Notes: generated from the letters alone by a model not told the origin. A stretch of 18,907 nt of DNA from JBFHNV01 sp965365655 (GCA_965365655.1 CBDUCN010000062.1:1-18907), one strand, 5' to 3'. Shown: positions 1-7,925, counted from the first letter of the stretch. Numbers and translations are program-made.

Positions 1-26
1 CGGCAGGGCCGCGCCGCGCGCCCGGA

Positions 27-1574
27 TCAGGCCGGGAGGTGGATCCGGAAGCGCGCGCGGATCGCCGCGTCGGCCCCGGCGTCGAACGCGGCGCGCGGCG
101 GCGCGTCGAGGATGGCCCGCTTGCGCGCCGCCGCCGCCGCGATCAGGTCCGGGCGATCCGCCTCGTACCACTCCTTCGGCGACATGCGGTTGCCGACCAG
201 CGGGTAGACGTACTCGGTCTGCATCAGCCCCAGCGTGTGCCCCTCGCCGAGGTAGTGGCCGGCGCCGTCCAGGCACACGCTGCGCATCGCGTCCAGCGCG
301 AGCGAGTCCTCGCTGACCTCGATGCCGCGCACGCAGCGCTGGCAGTGCCCCAGCATGTCGTCGCCGAGGATCAGGCTCTCGAAGCAGAAGCCGAGCAGGG
401 ACGCGTGCATGCCCACGCTCTCGTAGACCATGTTCAGCCCGGCGAGGCCCGCCATCACGTTCGAGATCCCCTGCTCCCAGCCGGCCTGCATGTCCGGCAG
501 CTTCGCGTCGGCGATGCCGGCCGCCGCGCCGCCCGGCAGGCCGTAGTGGCGGCTCATCTGCGCGCAGCCGGCGGTGAGCAGCGCCTGCTCGCCGGACCCG
601 CCGGACATCGCGCCGGTGCGCAGGTCGGACACGAACGGCCAGGTGCCGAAGATCGCCGGGTGCCCGGGGCGCAGCGCGTTCACGTACACGACGCCGGCGA
701 GGCATTCCGCGACCGCCTGCACGATGGCGCCGGCGATGGACGCCGGCGCGGTCGCGCCGGCCTGGCCGGCCGAGAGCAGCAGCACCGGCATGCCGCCCGC
801 GATGCACGCCTCCATCACGTGGCAGCTCTCGGTCGCGAAGCGCATCGGCGGCACCACGAAGCAGTTGCTGTTCGACACGAACGGGCGCGCGCGCCACGCG
901 GCCTCGCCGCCCGCGACGAGGTGCAGCATCTCGAGCGCGGGCGGCACGGACGACGCGTCGGTGAAGCTCACGCCCACGTGCTTGGTCGTGCCGCGGCAGC
1001 ACGCGTAGAGCGTGTTCATGTCCATCTCGAAGCTGTCGGCGACGTCGCGGCACACCATCGGGCGCTGGAAGAAGTGCACGTTGTCGAGCTGCTCGACGAT
1101 GCGCGCGGCGTCGTACAGGTCCTGCACCGTGGAGTCGCGGTACTCGCGCGTGTGCGGATCGACCACGTGCACCGCGGCGCCGGCGGTGCCGTAGTGCACG
1201 CGCGCGCCGCTGAGATCGAGGTCGTGGCGCGGGTCGCGCCCGTGCAGCGTGATGCCCCGCGCGGCCTTCGCGAGCATGTCCTCCACCAGCGCCGGCGGGA
1301 ATCGCAGCCGGCCATCGTCGCCGAGCACGGCGCCGGCGCCGGTCAGCGCCGCGACCCCGGACTCGGGCGCGCCGGACAGGCCGATGGTCGCGAGCGCCTC
1401 CAGCGCGGCGCGGTGGATGCGCTGCACGTCGTCGTCGCCGAGCGGGCGGTACGCGCCGCCCTCGAGGCCCGCACGCACCGGGCGCTTCGCGTCGGCGAGC
1501 GGCGCGGCGCGCAGCGCCTGCCGGGCCCGGCGGCCGCCGGCGCGCCGGCCTCGCGACTCGTCACCGATCGCCAT
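27..1574 (-). CDS. MttB-family (non-pyrrolysine) methylamine/betaine:corrinoid methyltransferase
   Basis: 515 aa, close to the usual MttB-superfamily length. The protein opens with a basic Arg/Gly-rich leader (about residues 8-25), as is common in aerobic family members, and continues as one Gly/Ala-rich TIM-barrel-type domain to the end. Family knowledge: archaeal MttB moves a methyl group from trimethylamine to a corrinoid protein and carries pyrrolysine at an in-frame amber codon. The many bacterial homologues without pyrrolysine include the glycine betaine methyltransferase MtgB. Here the frame is open with no internal TAG, so it belongs to the non-pyrrolysine class. The gene starts 21 bp after the stop of the dimethylglycine-dehydrogenase-like gene and is almost certainly cotranscribed with it. 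That makes glycine betaine, or another quaternary amine giving dimethylglycine, the most attractive substrate (inference). No corrinoid protein or corrinoid:THF methyltransferase is present in the window. The stop (TGA) is at 27-29. Family assignment is firm; the substrate is open. Confidence 0.9.
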   Translation of the reverse strand: MAIGDESRGRRAGGRRARQALRAAPLADAKRPVRAGLEGGAYRPLGDDDVQRIHRAALEALATIGLSGAPESGVAALTGAGAVLGDDGRLRFPPALVEDMLAKAARGITLHGRDPRHDLDLSGARVHYGTAGAAVHVVDPHTREYRDSTVQDLYDAARIVEQLDNVHFFQRPMVCRDVADSFEMDMNTLYACCRGTTKHVGVSFTDASSVPPALEMLHLVAGGEAAWRARPFVSNSNCFVVPPMRFATESCHVMEACIAGGMPVLLLSAGQAGATAPASIAGAIVQAVAECLAGVVYVNALRPGHPAIFGTWPFVSDLRTGAMSGGSGEQALLTAGCAQMSRHYGLPGGAAAGIADAKLPDMQAGWEQGISNVMAGLAGLNMVYESVGMHASLLGFCFESLILGDDMLGHCQRCVRGIEVSEDSLALDAMRSVCLDGAGHYLGEGHTLGLMQTEYVYPLVGNRMSPKEWYEADRPDLIAAAAARKRAILDAPPRAAFDAGADAAIRARFRIHLPA

Positions 1575-1595
1575 CGCGTGCGCTCCGCGGCGCGC

Positions 1596-4043
1596 TCAGG
1601 CGCGCAGCCGCTCGTTGTCCGGATCCCACAGCGCGCGGTCGGGCTGCACGACGGCCGGGTAGCGCCGGCCGTACATCTCGACCTCGACCGCGGTTCCCGG
1701 CTCGGCGCAGTCCGCGCGCAGCACGCCCAGCGCGATGGAGCGCTCGACGCGGTAGCCGTAGCCGCCGGACGTCACCTCGCCCACCGGCGCGCCGGCGTGC
1801 CACACGGTGGACATGTACGGCGCGTCGTACCTGCCGGCCTCCACGACCAGCGTCGCGAAGCGGCGCGCCGGCCCGGCGCCGCGCTCGGCGAGCAGGGCGG
1901 CGCGCCCCGGGAACGCGTCCTTGCCGAAGTCCACGAAGCGCTCGAGGCCCGCCTGCAGCATCGAGTAGTCGGTGGACAGGTCCCCCTTCCAGGTGCGGTA
2001 GCCCTTCTCCAGGCGCAGCGCGTCCAGCGCGAACATGCCGAACGGCACGAGGCCCAGCGGCGCGCCGGCGTCGAACAGCGCGGCGTCGATCGCGGGCAGG
2101 TCGTCGGGCGCGGCGTGGATCTCCCAGCCGAGCTCGCCGGTGAAGCTCACGCGCACGAGGTGCGCCGCGCGGCCGGCCACCGTCGCCGGCTGGTGCGTGA
2201 GCCACGCGCGCGACAGGTCCGCGTCCGTGACGCGCGCGAGGATCGCGCGCGAGCGCGGGCCCGCGACGATCAGCGTGCCGAGGTCCTCGCTGCGATTGGC
2301 GACGCGGATCGGGCCGTCCACCGGCAGCATGGCGCGCAGCATCTCGCCGTCGTGCTGCTCCGCGGCGGCGGCGGTGATCAGCCAGAAGTGGTCGGGCCCG
2401 AAGCGCACCACCGACATCTCGCTCAGCACCCGCCCGCGGTGATCCGCGAAGTACACCAGGCCGACGCGGCCGGGGCGCGCGATGCGCCCCGTCACCAGCC
2501 CGCGCAGCCAGCGCCCGGCGCCGTCGCCGCGCACCTCGAAGCGCGCGAAGCCGGGCAGATCGAGCACGCCGGCCGCGTCGCGCACCGCGAGGCACTCCTC
2601 GCGCACCCGCGGCTCCCACGGCCCGGTGCGCGCCCAGGTCTGCGTCGCGGCCTCGGAGACGTCGTCGCCCGGCTTCGCGAACCAGTTCGCGCGCTCCCAG
2701 CCCGCGTACGCGCCCATCTGCGCGCCGCGCTCGAGGTGGCGCGCGTGCAGCGCCGACACGCGCACGTCGCGCCCGGCCGGCCACTCGTGGTGCGGGAAGT
2801 GCATCGCGTACTCGTGGCCGTAGACCTCCATCGCCTTCGCCAGCGTGTAGTCCTGGCCGGCCCACGCGCCGAAGCGGCGCGGGTCGCACGACCACATGTC
2901 CCACTCCGTGGCGCCGTCCACGACCCACTCGGCGAGCACCTTGCCGGCGCCGCCGGCCTGCGCGATGCCGAAGGTGAACACGCAGGCCTCGAACGCGTCC
3001 GGCACCCCGGGCATCGGGCCGAGCAGCGGGTTGCCGTCCGGCGCGTACGGGATCGGGCCGTTGATCACCTTGCTCACGCCCGCCGTGCCGAGCAGCGGCA
3101 CCCGGGCCATCGCGTCCTCGATGTACCACTCCAGGCGCTCGAGGTCGTCGGGAAAGAGCTGGAACGAGAAGTCCTGCGGCATCGGGTCGTCCGCGCCGAC
3201 CCAGTGCGCGCGGCAGCCGCGCTCGTAGGGCCCGAGGTTGAAGCCGGCCTTCTCCTGGCGCAGGTAGTACGAGCTGTCGACGTCGCGCAGCAGCGGCAGC
3301 TTGTGCCCGGCCGCGGCCGTCCACGCCTCGACCTCCGGGATCTGCCCGGTGAGCAGGTACTGGTGCGACATCACGACCATCGGCACCTCGCGGCCGAACA
3401 GCGCGCCGACCTCGCGCGCGCGGAAGCCGGCCGCGTTGACCACGACCTGGCAGCGGATCGTGCCCTGCGCGGTCTCCAGCACCCACTCGCCGCGCTCGCG
3501 GCGCGCAGCGGTGACCGGGCAGAAGCGCACCACCTTCGCACCGAGGTCCCGCGCGCCCTTCGCGAGCGCCTGCGTGAGCTGCGCCGGGTCGATGTCGCCG
3601 TCGTACGGGTCGTGCAGCGCGCCTTGCAGGTCGTGGGTCTCGAGGAACGGGTAGAAGCCCTTCAGGTCGCCGACGCCGACGGTGCTCACCTCCAGGCCCT
3701 GGTAGCGGCCCATGCCGACCACGCGCTCGAACTCCAGCATGCGCTCGCGCGAGTGCGCGAGGCGCAACGACCCGGTGACGTGGTAGTTCATCGGGTAGTC
3801 CACCGCGTCGCCGAGCCCGCGATAGAGCTCGGCGGAGTAGCGCTGCATGTTCATCACCGACCAGGACGCGGAGAAGGTCGGCACGTTGCCGGCGGCGTGC
3901 CAGGTCGAGCCCGACGTGAGCTCGTCCTTCTCCAGCAGCACGCAGTCGCTCCAGCCGCGCAGCGCGAGGTGGTACAGGCAGGACGCGCCGACCGCCCCGC
4001 CCCCGATGACGGCGACGCGGGCGGTGGATGGAAGTTCGGCCAT
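1596..4043 (-). CDS. FAD-dependent oxidoreductase with GcvT domain (dimethylglycine/sarcosine dehydrogenase type)
   Basis: 815 aa, full length for the DMGDH/SARDH family. Order of domains: N-terminal DAO-type FAD domain (about 8-370, dinucleotide motif GGGAVG at 14-19), a short FAO_M-like linker (about 375-430), GcvT folate-binding domain (about 440-710, with an ELGWEIHA signature) and GcvT C-terminal domain (about 720-805). The motif STWHAAG at 46-52 places His49 where mitochondrial DMGDH and SARDH attach FAD covalently. In the known family the enzyme oxidatively demethylates dimethylglycine or sarcosine, and the GcvT half passes formaldehyde to tetrahydrofolate as 5,10-methylene-THF. The start is supported by AGGGGAG (minus strand, 4049-4055) about 6 nt upstream. 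It is the first gene of a two-gene operon with the MttB homologue, which could supply its substrate. Choice between dimethylglycine, sarcosine or another N-methyl amine cannot be made from sequence alone. Confidence 0.92.
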   Translation of the reverse strand: MAELPSTARVAVIGGGAVGASCLYHLALRGWSDCVLLEKDELTSGSTWHAAGNVPTFSASWSVMNMQRYSAELYRGLGDAVDYPMNYHVTGSLRLAHSRERMLEFERVVGMGRYQGLEVSTVGVGDLKGFYPFLETHDLQGALHDPYDGDIDPAQLTQALAKGARDLGAKVVRFCPVTAARRERGEWVLETAQGTIRCQVVVNAAGFRAREVGALFGREVPMVVMSHQYLLTGQIPEVEAWTAAAGHKLPLLRDVDSSYYLRQEKAGFNLGPYERGCRAHWVGADDPMPQDFSFQLFPDDLERLEWYIEDAMARVPLLGTAGVSKVINGPIPYAPDGNPLLGPMPGVPDAFEACVFTFGIAQAGGAGKVLAEWVVDGATEWDMWSCDPRRFGAWAGQDYTLAKAMEVYGHEYAMHFPHHEWPAGRDVRVSALHARHLERGAQMGAYAGWERANWFAKPGDDVSEAATQTWARTGPWEPRVREECLAVRDAAGVLDLPGFARFEVRGDGAGRWLRGLVTGRIARPGRVGLVYFADHRGRVLSEMSVVRFGPDHFWLITAAAAEQHDGEMLRAMLPVDGPIRVANRSEDLGTLIVAGPRSRAILARVTDADLSRAWLTHQPATVAGRAAHLVRVSFTGELGWEIHAAPDDLPAIDAALFDAGAPLGLVPFGMFALDALRLEKGYRTWKGDLSTDYSMLQAGLERFVDFGKDAFPGRAALLAERGAGPARRFATLVVEAGRYDAPYMSTVWHAGAPVGEVTSGGYGYRVERSIALGVLRADCAEPGTAVEVEMYGRRYPAVVQPDRALWDPDNERLRA

Positions 4044-4399
4044 GCTCGCTCCCCTGACGGGCTGTTGACGTTCGCCGTCCCGGCGAGCTTCGGCTCGCGG
4101 CGCCGAAGATGCGGTCTGCGGCTCGCGCCGGCCAGGGCGCCGGTCGCTGCCGGGGATTCTTGGTCACATTCGCGCGCGCGTCCACCCGCGCGGCTGCGGA
4201 CGCGGCGAGCGGGCTCGTGCGCCGGGCCGGCGCGGAGCGGGCAGGCGTTCGTCAGCGTCAGACACGGGCGCGTCAGCCCGGCGCGGTGACGGGGCGGGCG
4301 GCGAAGCCGGCGAGCAGCCCCCGGACAAAGCCGTCCCCGTCGCACGCATCGCGCCACCTCTTTACACTCGTGGCCGACCAGCAAGGACGCCCGAGCGCC
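4044..4399. promoter_or_regulatory. Divergent intergenic region between DMGDH-like operon and thioesterase
   Basis: 356 bp without a credible gene; it must carry the promoters of both flanking transcripts. Visible elements: the Shine-Dalgarno AGGGGAG of the minus-strand gene (4049-4055); a perfect 6-bp hairpin GCGAGC-TTCG-GCTCGC (4083-4098), with the stable cUUCGg loop only on the plus strand; and an AT-richer patch at 4359-4369 (CTTTACACT). That patch could provide a -10-like TACACT at 4363-4368 for the plus-strand thioesterase, whose AAGGA (4383-4387) lies 12 nt before its ATG. No convincing -35 partner and no glycine-riboswitch-like aptamer pair was recognised. Promoter placement is weak. 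Confidence 0.4.
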
Positions 4400-4813
4400 A
4401 TGACCGACGACGAGATCACCGCACTGCTGCGCGAGCGCGGCTCACCGGCGCTGAGCACCATCGGCGGGCACGTGCTCGGCTACGAGCAGGCGCGGCGCGA
4501 GATCACGATGGGCTTCGAGGCGACGCCCGCGATGTGCCACTCGCGGGTGATCGTGCAGGGCGGCTTCATCACCGCGATGGTGGACAGCGCGATGGCCTAC
4601 GCGGCGATAGGCGCCAGCGAGGGCCGCGCCGCGGTGCCCACGCTGGAGGTCAAGGTGAGCTTCCTGGAAGCCGGCAACCCGGGCCCGATGACCGCGAAGG
4701 CGCGCGTGGTGCGCATGGGCAGGACCATCGGCTTCCTGGAAGGGGAGCTGTTCCAGCGCGACGCGCTGATCGCGACCGCGTCGTCGACGGTGCGGATCGT
4801 GCTCCGCGGCTGA
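4400..4813 (+). CDS. PaaI-type hotdog-fold acyl-CoA thioesterase
   Basis: 137 aa from the ATG at 4400, the usual size for a single 4HBT hotdog domain. The open frame continues upstream to 4109, but that stretch reads as Arg/Ala-rich noise, and AAGGA at 4383-4387 supports the internal start. The hallmark GGFITAMVDSAMAYA (54-68) carries Asp62, which matches the catalytic Asp of the PaaI/YbgC-like group on the central helix; the rest is the expected beta-sheet (TLEVKVSFLEAG and following). Family role: hydrolysis of acyl-CoA thioesters in the cytoplasm. It is divergent from the DMGDH/MttB operon and convergent with the BKACE/dehydrogenase pair, so it could hydrolyse the acyl-CoA released by BKACE, as the betainyl-CoA thioesterase does in carnitine degradation (inference). 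Confidence 0.85.
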   Translation: MTDDEITALLRERGSPALSTIGGHVLGYEQARREITMGFEATPAMCHSRVIVQGGFITAMVDSAMAYAAIGASEGRAAVPTLEVKVSFLEAGNPGPMTAKARVVRMGRTIGFLEGELFQRDALIATASSTVRIVLRG

Positions 4814-4818
4814 CGCCC

Positions 4819-4836
4819 GCGACGCGGACGCGTCGC
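4819..4836. terminator. Inverted repeat between convergent genes, possible terminator
   Basis: Immediately after the thioesterase stop codon lies GCGACGCG-GA-CGCGTCGC, a perfect 8-bp inverted repeat. It sits in the 98-bp gap between two convergent genes, where a bidirectional terminator would be expected. There is no T-tract, so intrinsic termination is not demonstrated; in sequence this GC-rich some dyads occur by chance. Confidence 0.3.
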
Positions 4837-4911
4837 CCGATTCGCCGCAGGGCCCTCACGTCCGGCGCCCGCCGGCGCCTCGCACGCTCGAACGGGCCCG
4901 GTGCCCGCGCG

Positions 4912-5802
4912 TCACTCGACGCCGGGGTCGTAGAGCTTGATCACGCTGCTGCAGTCCTCGTCGCCGTGGCCGTTGTTCACGTGCAGCGCGAAGGCCGAGG
5001 TCGCCGCGGCGCCCACCGGCGTCGCCGTCGCGGCGGTCTGCGCGGCAGCCTGCGACAGGCGGAGATCCTTGAGCATCAGCTTCGCCATGAAGCCCGGCTT
5101 GAAGCCGTTGCTGGACGCCGACGTCGGCACCGGCCCGGGCATCGGGCACATCTTCTCGAGCACGTAGGAGTTGCCGGTGGACGTCGTGATCACGTCGTAG
5201 AGCACCTGCCGGTCCACGCCCAGGCGCTCGCCCATGACCATCGCCTCCGACACCGCGGCGATGGTGACGCCGGCGATCATGTTGTTGCAGATCTTCGTGA
5301 CCTGCCCCATGCCCGGCCCGCCGCACAGCACCACGTTGGCGCCCATGTTGCGAAGCACCGGCGCGACGCGATCGAATGTCTCACGCTCGCCGCCGCACAT
5401 GAAGGTCAGCGTACCGGCGTCCGCGCCGCGGACGCCTCCGGACACCGGCGCGTCCAGCATCTCGAAGCCCGCCGCGGCCGCCGCCGCGTGCGCGTCGCGT
5501 GCGGTCTCGACGTCGATGGTGGAGCAGTCCACGACCACCGTCCCCGGCGCCGCGGCGGCCAGCACGCCGTCGTCCAGCAGCACCTCGCGCACGTTGGCGC
5601 CGACCGGCAGCATCGTGAACACCAGGTCCACGCCGGACGCGGCCTCCTTCACCGATCCCGCCGCCTTCACGCCGGCCTGCACCGCGAAGTGCATCGCCTC
5701 CTCCACCCTGTCGAAGCCCTGCACCTCGTGTCCCGCGCGCACGAGGTTGCGCGACATGGGCCCGCCCATGTTTCCCAGGCCTATGAATCCGACACGCGCC
5801 AT
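4912..5802 (-). CDS. NAD(P)-dependent beta-hydroxyacid dehydrogenase (3-hydroxyisobutyrate dehydrogenase family)
   Basis: 296 aa, full length for the family. N-terminal Rossmann motif GFIGLGNMGGPM (5-16). The substrate-binding signature DAPVSGG (117-123) includes Ser121, and the catalytic-lysine segment GMGQVTKICNN includes Lys170 and Asn174. The C-terminal helical domain contains GFMAKLMLKDL. Asp31 at the end of the second beta strand (GFDR) suggests NAD+ rather than NADP+ (inference). The start is fixed by a strong GAGGAAG (minus strand, about 5807-5813). The enzyme class oxidises 3-hydroxy acids to 3-oxo or semialdehyde products (3-hydroxyisobutyrate, tartronate semialdehyde and relatives). 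It lies 50 bp downstream of BKACE on the same strand, so a product that BKACE can cleave (a 3-keto acid) is a sensible prediction. Known L-carnitine dehydrogenase belongs to a different family (3-hydroxyacyl-CoA dehydrogenase-like), so carnitine oxidation by this protein would be new. Confidence 0.9.
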   Translation of the reverse strand: MARVGFIGLGNMGGPMSRNLVRAGHEVQGFDRVEEAMHFAVQAGVKAAGSVKEAASGVDLVFTMLPVGANVREVLLDDGVLAAAAPGTVVVDCSTIDVETARDAHAAAAAAGFEMLDAPVSGGVRGADAGTLTFMCGGERETFDRVAPVLRNMGANVVLCGGPGMGQVTKICNNMIAGVTIAAVSEAMVMGERLGVDRQVLYDVITTSTGNSYVLEKMCPMPGPVPTSASSNGFKPGFMAKLMLKDLRLSQAAAQTAATATPVGAAATSAFALHVNNGHGDEDCSSVIKLYDPGVE

Positions 5803-5852
5803 GACGCTTCCTCCGCTGTTCCGGCCGCCGTTCGCTTCGCCGCTCCGGGCCG

Positions 5853-6749
5853 TCAGGCCGCCTTGCTGCTGCCCTTCGGCGCGAGCCCCAGGATGCCGCG
5901 CGCGTCCGCCGTGGTCGCCACCTGGCCGCCCAGCTCGCGGATGATGCGCACGCCCTTCTCGACCAGGTCCTTGTTGCCCTTGCACTTCACGCCGCGCTCG
6001 ACGAACACCGCGTCCTCCATGCCGATGCGGCAGTGGCCGCCGAGCAGGAAGGCCTGCGCGAGCATCGGGAACGCGAAGCGGCTGGCGCCGAACGCGGCCC
6101 ACTCGGCGTTCGCGGGCAGCAGCGACTTCGCGTAGAGCATGGTCTCGGTGCCCGGCGCGAAGCCGTACTTCACGCCGGTGACGATCTGGAACAGCGTGGG
6201 CTCGCGCAGCGTCCCGTCCTTGATCAGCTCGTGGGAGAGCTGGATGTCGCCGCTGTCGAACACCTCGAGCTCGGGCTTCACGCCGGCCGCGTAGATGCGC
6301 TCGGCCATGATGCGGATGTTGCGCGGGCTGTTGATCACCGCGCCGTTTCCGAACCACATGGTGTTGAGGTCGAGGCTGCAGATCTCGGGCTTGAGCTGCA
6401 CCACGTGCTCGGTGCGGATCTCGGGCGTCGTGAGCATGGTGCCCGGCGCCGCGACCTTCGGGTCGTCGTCGCTGGGCAGGAAGCGTCCGCCCGGTCCGGT
6501 GGTCAGATTGATGATCAGATCCGTGTCGCTCTCGCGGATGCGCTTGACCACCTCGCGGTAGAGCTCGAGATCCATGCTGGGCCTGCCGGTCTGCGGGTCG
6601 CGCACGTGGATGTGGCAGATCGCCGCGCCCGCCTTCGCGGCGGCGATGCAGTCGTCGGCGATCTCCTGCGGTGTGACCGGCAGGGTCTCGTTGTGCTCGC
6701 GGGTGGGGTGGCTGCCGGTGACGGCGCAGGAGAGGATGGTGGGTTTCAT
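5853..6749 (-). CDS. Beta-keto acid cleavage enzyme (BKACE, DUF849)
   Basis: 298 aa, typical for BKACE. The family condenses a 3-keto acid with acetyl-CoA and splits it to acetoacetate plus a new acyl-CoA; the founding member is 3-keto-5-aminohexanoate cleavage enzyme (Kce). Metal-binding and catalytic residues are all visible: CHIHVRD with His46 and His48, and GGHCRIGMED with Arg241, Glu245 and Asp246, which correspond to the Kce arginine, zinc-ligand glutamate and catalytic aspartate. The chosen ATG gives the exact family N-terminus (MKPTILSCAVTGS); a moderate AGGTG lies about 7 nt upstream. It is the first gene of a pair with the 3-hydroxyacid dehydrogenase. Known BKACE substrates include dehydrocarnitine, beta-ketoadipate and beta-ketoglutarate; the residues visible here do not let me choose among them with certainty. 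Confidence 0.93.
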   Translation of the reverse strand: MKPTILSCAVTGSHPTREHNETLPVTPQEIADDCIAAAKAGAAICHIHVRDPQTGRPSMDLELYREVVKRIRESDTDLIINLTTGPGGRFLPSDDDPKVAAPGTMLTTPEIRTEHVVQLKPEICSLDLNTMWFGNGAVINSPRNIRIMAERIYAAGVKPELEVFDSGDIQLSHELIKDGTLREPTLFQIVTGVKYGFAPGTETMLYAKSLLPANAEWAAFGASRFAFPMLAQAFLLGGHCRIGMEDAVFVERGVKCKGNKDLVEKGVRIIRELGGQVATTADARGILGLAPKGSSKAA

Positions 6750-6810
6750 GGCTGGCACCTGTGGTCGTTGTCCGGTATCGGCGGCGAGGCTGGCCCGACC
6801 TCCGTCGCGT

Positions 6811-6830
6811 GCCGCCGCGATCGCGGCGGC
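6811..6830. promoter_or_regulatory. 20-bp perfect palindrome upstream of BKACE operon, candidate operator
   Basis: GCCGCCGCGATCGCGGCGGC is a perfect 20-bp palindrome centred on GCGATCGC, 62-81 bp upstream of the BKACE start. It lies in the 289-bp gap (6750-7038) that separates BKACE from the metallo-hydrolase gene; I see no gene in the rest of that gap. Position and symmetry suit a dimeric repressor site, but GC-rich palindromes arise by chance at this composition, and no regulator gene is encoded nearby. Confidence 0.35.
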
Positions 6831-7038
6831 CGCACGCAAGACTACAACGAATACGCCGACGGCCGGCCGCGGCGCGCGGCGTGGAAAGCGGCGCGCCGGC
6901 TCGCGCACGGCCGGGCGCCGTCCGGCGTCCGCGCCCGGGGGAGGAGCCGTACCGGCGCTCGTCTTCCGATTCCGCACGCGCCCCGCCGCGCGCGGCGCCA
7001 GGGGCAGGACGACCACGACGGCCCCTGCCGGCGCGGCC

Positions 7039-7875
7039 TCACCGCGCGTCCGGGAACACCTCGCGCAGCGTCTTCAGCGGCGCCTCGTCGAGGCGCACCG
7101 CCTCGCCGGCCGGCGCGCCCGCCGCCGCCGGGTACAGCGAGCGCACCAGCGGGTCGTGGCCCGGCACCACGTGGTCCTGGCTCTCGGCCAGCGCCTCGAA
7201 GCGCTCGTAGCTCTTCATCAGGTCGCCCTGCGACCAGCAGATCGCGAACGGCACGCGCTTCACCCAGTGCTCGTAGTAGTGCGACGCGTCGGACGCGAGC
7301 AGCACGAAGCCGCGCTTCGTGCGCACGCGCACCGCCTGCATGCCCATCGTGTGTCCCGGCATGCGGTGCACCGTCACCCCGGGCGCGACCTCGCCGTCCT
7401 CGGAGTGGAACGCGACGCGCTTCTCGAACAGCCGGTGCACCAGCTCCGCGACGTGATCCGCGGAGTACGCGTGGCGCTCGGCGTCCTCCAGCATCCACCG
7501 CCCGGTCGCGAACTGCATCTCCGACTCCTGCAGGTGGAAGCGCGCGCGCGGGAACGCGCCGAGGGTGCCGGCGTGGTCGTAGTGCAGGTGGGTCACGATC
7601 ACGTCCTCCACCGCCGCCGCGTCGACGCCCACCGACGCGAGGGCCTCGGCCGGCAGGCGCATCACCCTGCGGTCGCGCTTCGCGGCCTCGGCGTGATCGA
7701 AGCCGGTGTCGACGACGATCGTGCGCCGCTCGCTGCGCAGCGCCCACACGTAGAAGTCGATCGGCATCGGCGTGTCGTGCGCGTCCACCGGCTCCAGGAA
7801 GTTCTCCTGCCGCGTGCGGTCCGGCTTCTCCGCGTAGCGCAGCGCGACGATCTCGTAGGTCTCGGCAGCGGACAT
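7039..7875 (-). CDS. Metallo-beta-lactamase-fold hydrolase, AttM/AiiA lactonase-like
   Basis: 278 aa, a little longer than AiiA-type lactonases (about 250). The metal site is complete: THLHYDH gives His96, His98, Asp100 and His101; a downstream MPGHTMG histidine, the bridging Asp in ASDASHYYEH and the final His of VPGHD follow in order. AiiA has DASY at the bridging-Asp position, and here DASHYY preserves the pattern closely. Characterised relatives open gamma-butyrolactone or N-acyl-homoserine lactones; many homologues are unassigned. The frame stays open far upstream, but the ATG at 7873-7875 has GAGGAG about 8 nt before it and matches the family N-terminus. It is probably a single-gene transcript, since 289 bp follow it and 281 bp separate it from the flavoprotein upstream. 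No LuxI/LuxR gene is nearby, so metabolic lactone hydrolysis is as likely as quorum quenching. Confidence 0.85.
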   Translation of the reverse strand: MSAAETYEIVALRYAEKPDRTRQENFLEPVDAHDTPMPIDFYVWALRSERRTIVVDTGFDHAEAAKRDRRVMRLPAEALASVGVDAAAVEDVIVTHLHYDHAGTLGAFPRARFHLQESEMQFATGRWMLEDAERHAYSADHVAELVHRLFEKRVAFHSEDGEVAPGVTVHRMPGHTMGMQAVRVRTKRGFVLLASDASHYYEHWVKRVPFAICWSQGDLMKSYERFEALAESQDHVVPGHDPLVRSLYPAAAGAPAGEAVRLDEAPLKTLREVFPDAR

Positions 7876-7925
7876 GGCAGGGCTCTCCTCGCGGCAGGTG
7901 TACGGGCGATGATCGCACGGCGCGT

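Noticed and set aside
27..1574. Pyrrolysine-containing trimethylamine methyltransferase
   Set aside because: The frame has no internal amber codon, so it belongs to the non-pyrrolysine branch.
4083..4098. UUCG-tetraloop hairpin as an attenuator of the DMGDH-like operon
   Set aside because: The stable cUUCGg loop is on the plus strand, whereas the operon's leader is transcribed from the minus strand, where the loop is CGAA; no T-tract or aptamer accompanies it.
39..4289. A 1416-codon open frame on the plus strand antisense to the DMGDH-like and MttB genes
   Set aside because: It is an Arg/His/Ala/Val-rich shadow produced by very high GC; the opposite strand encodes two well-recognised full-length enzymes.
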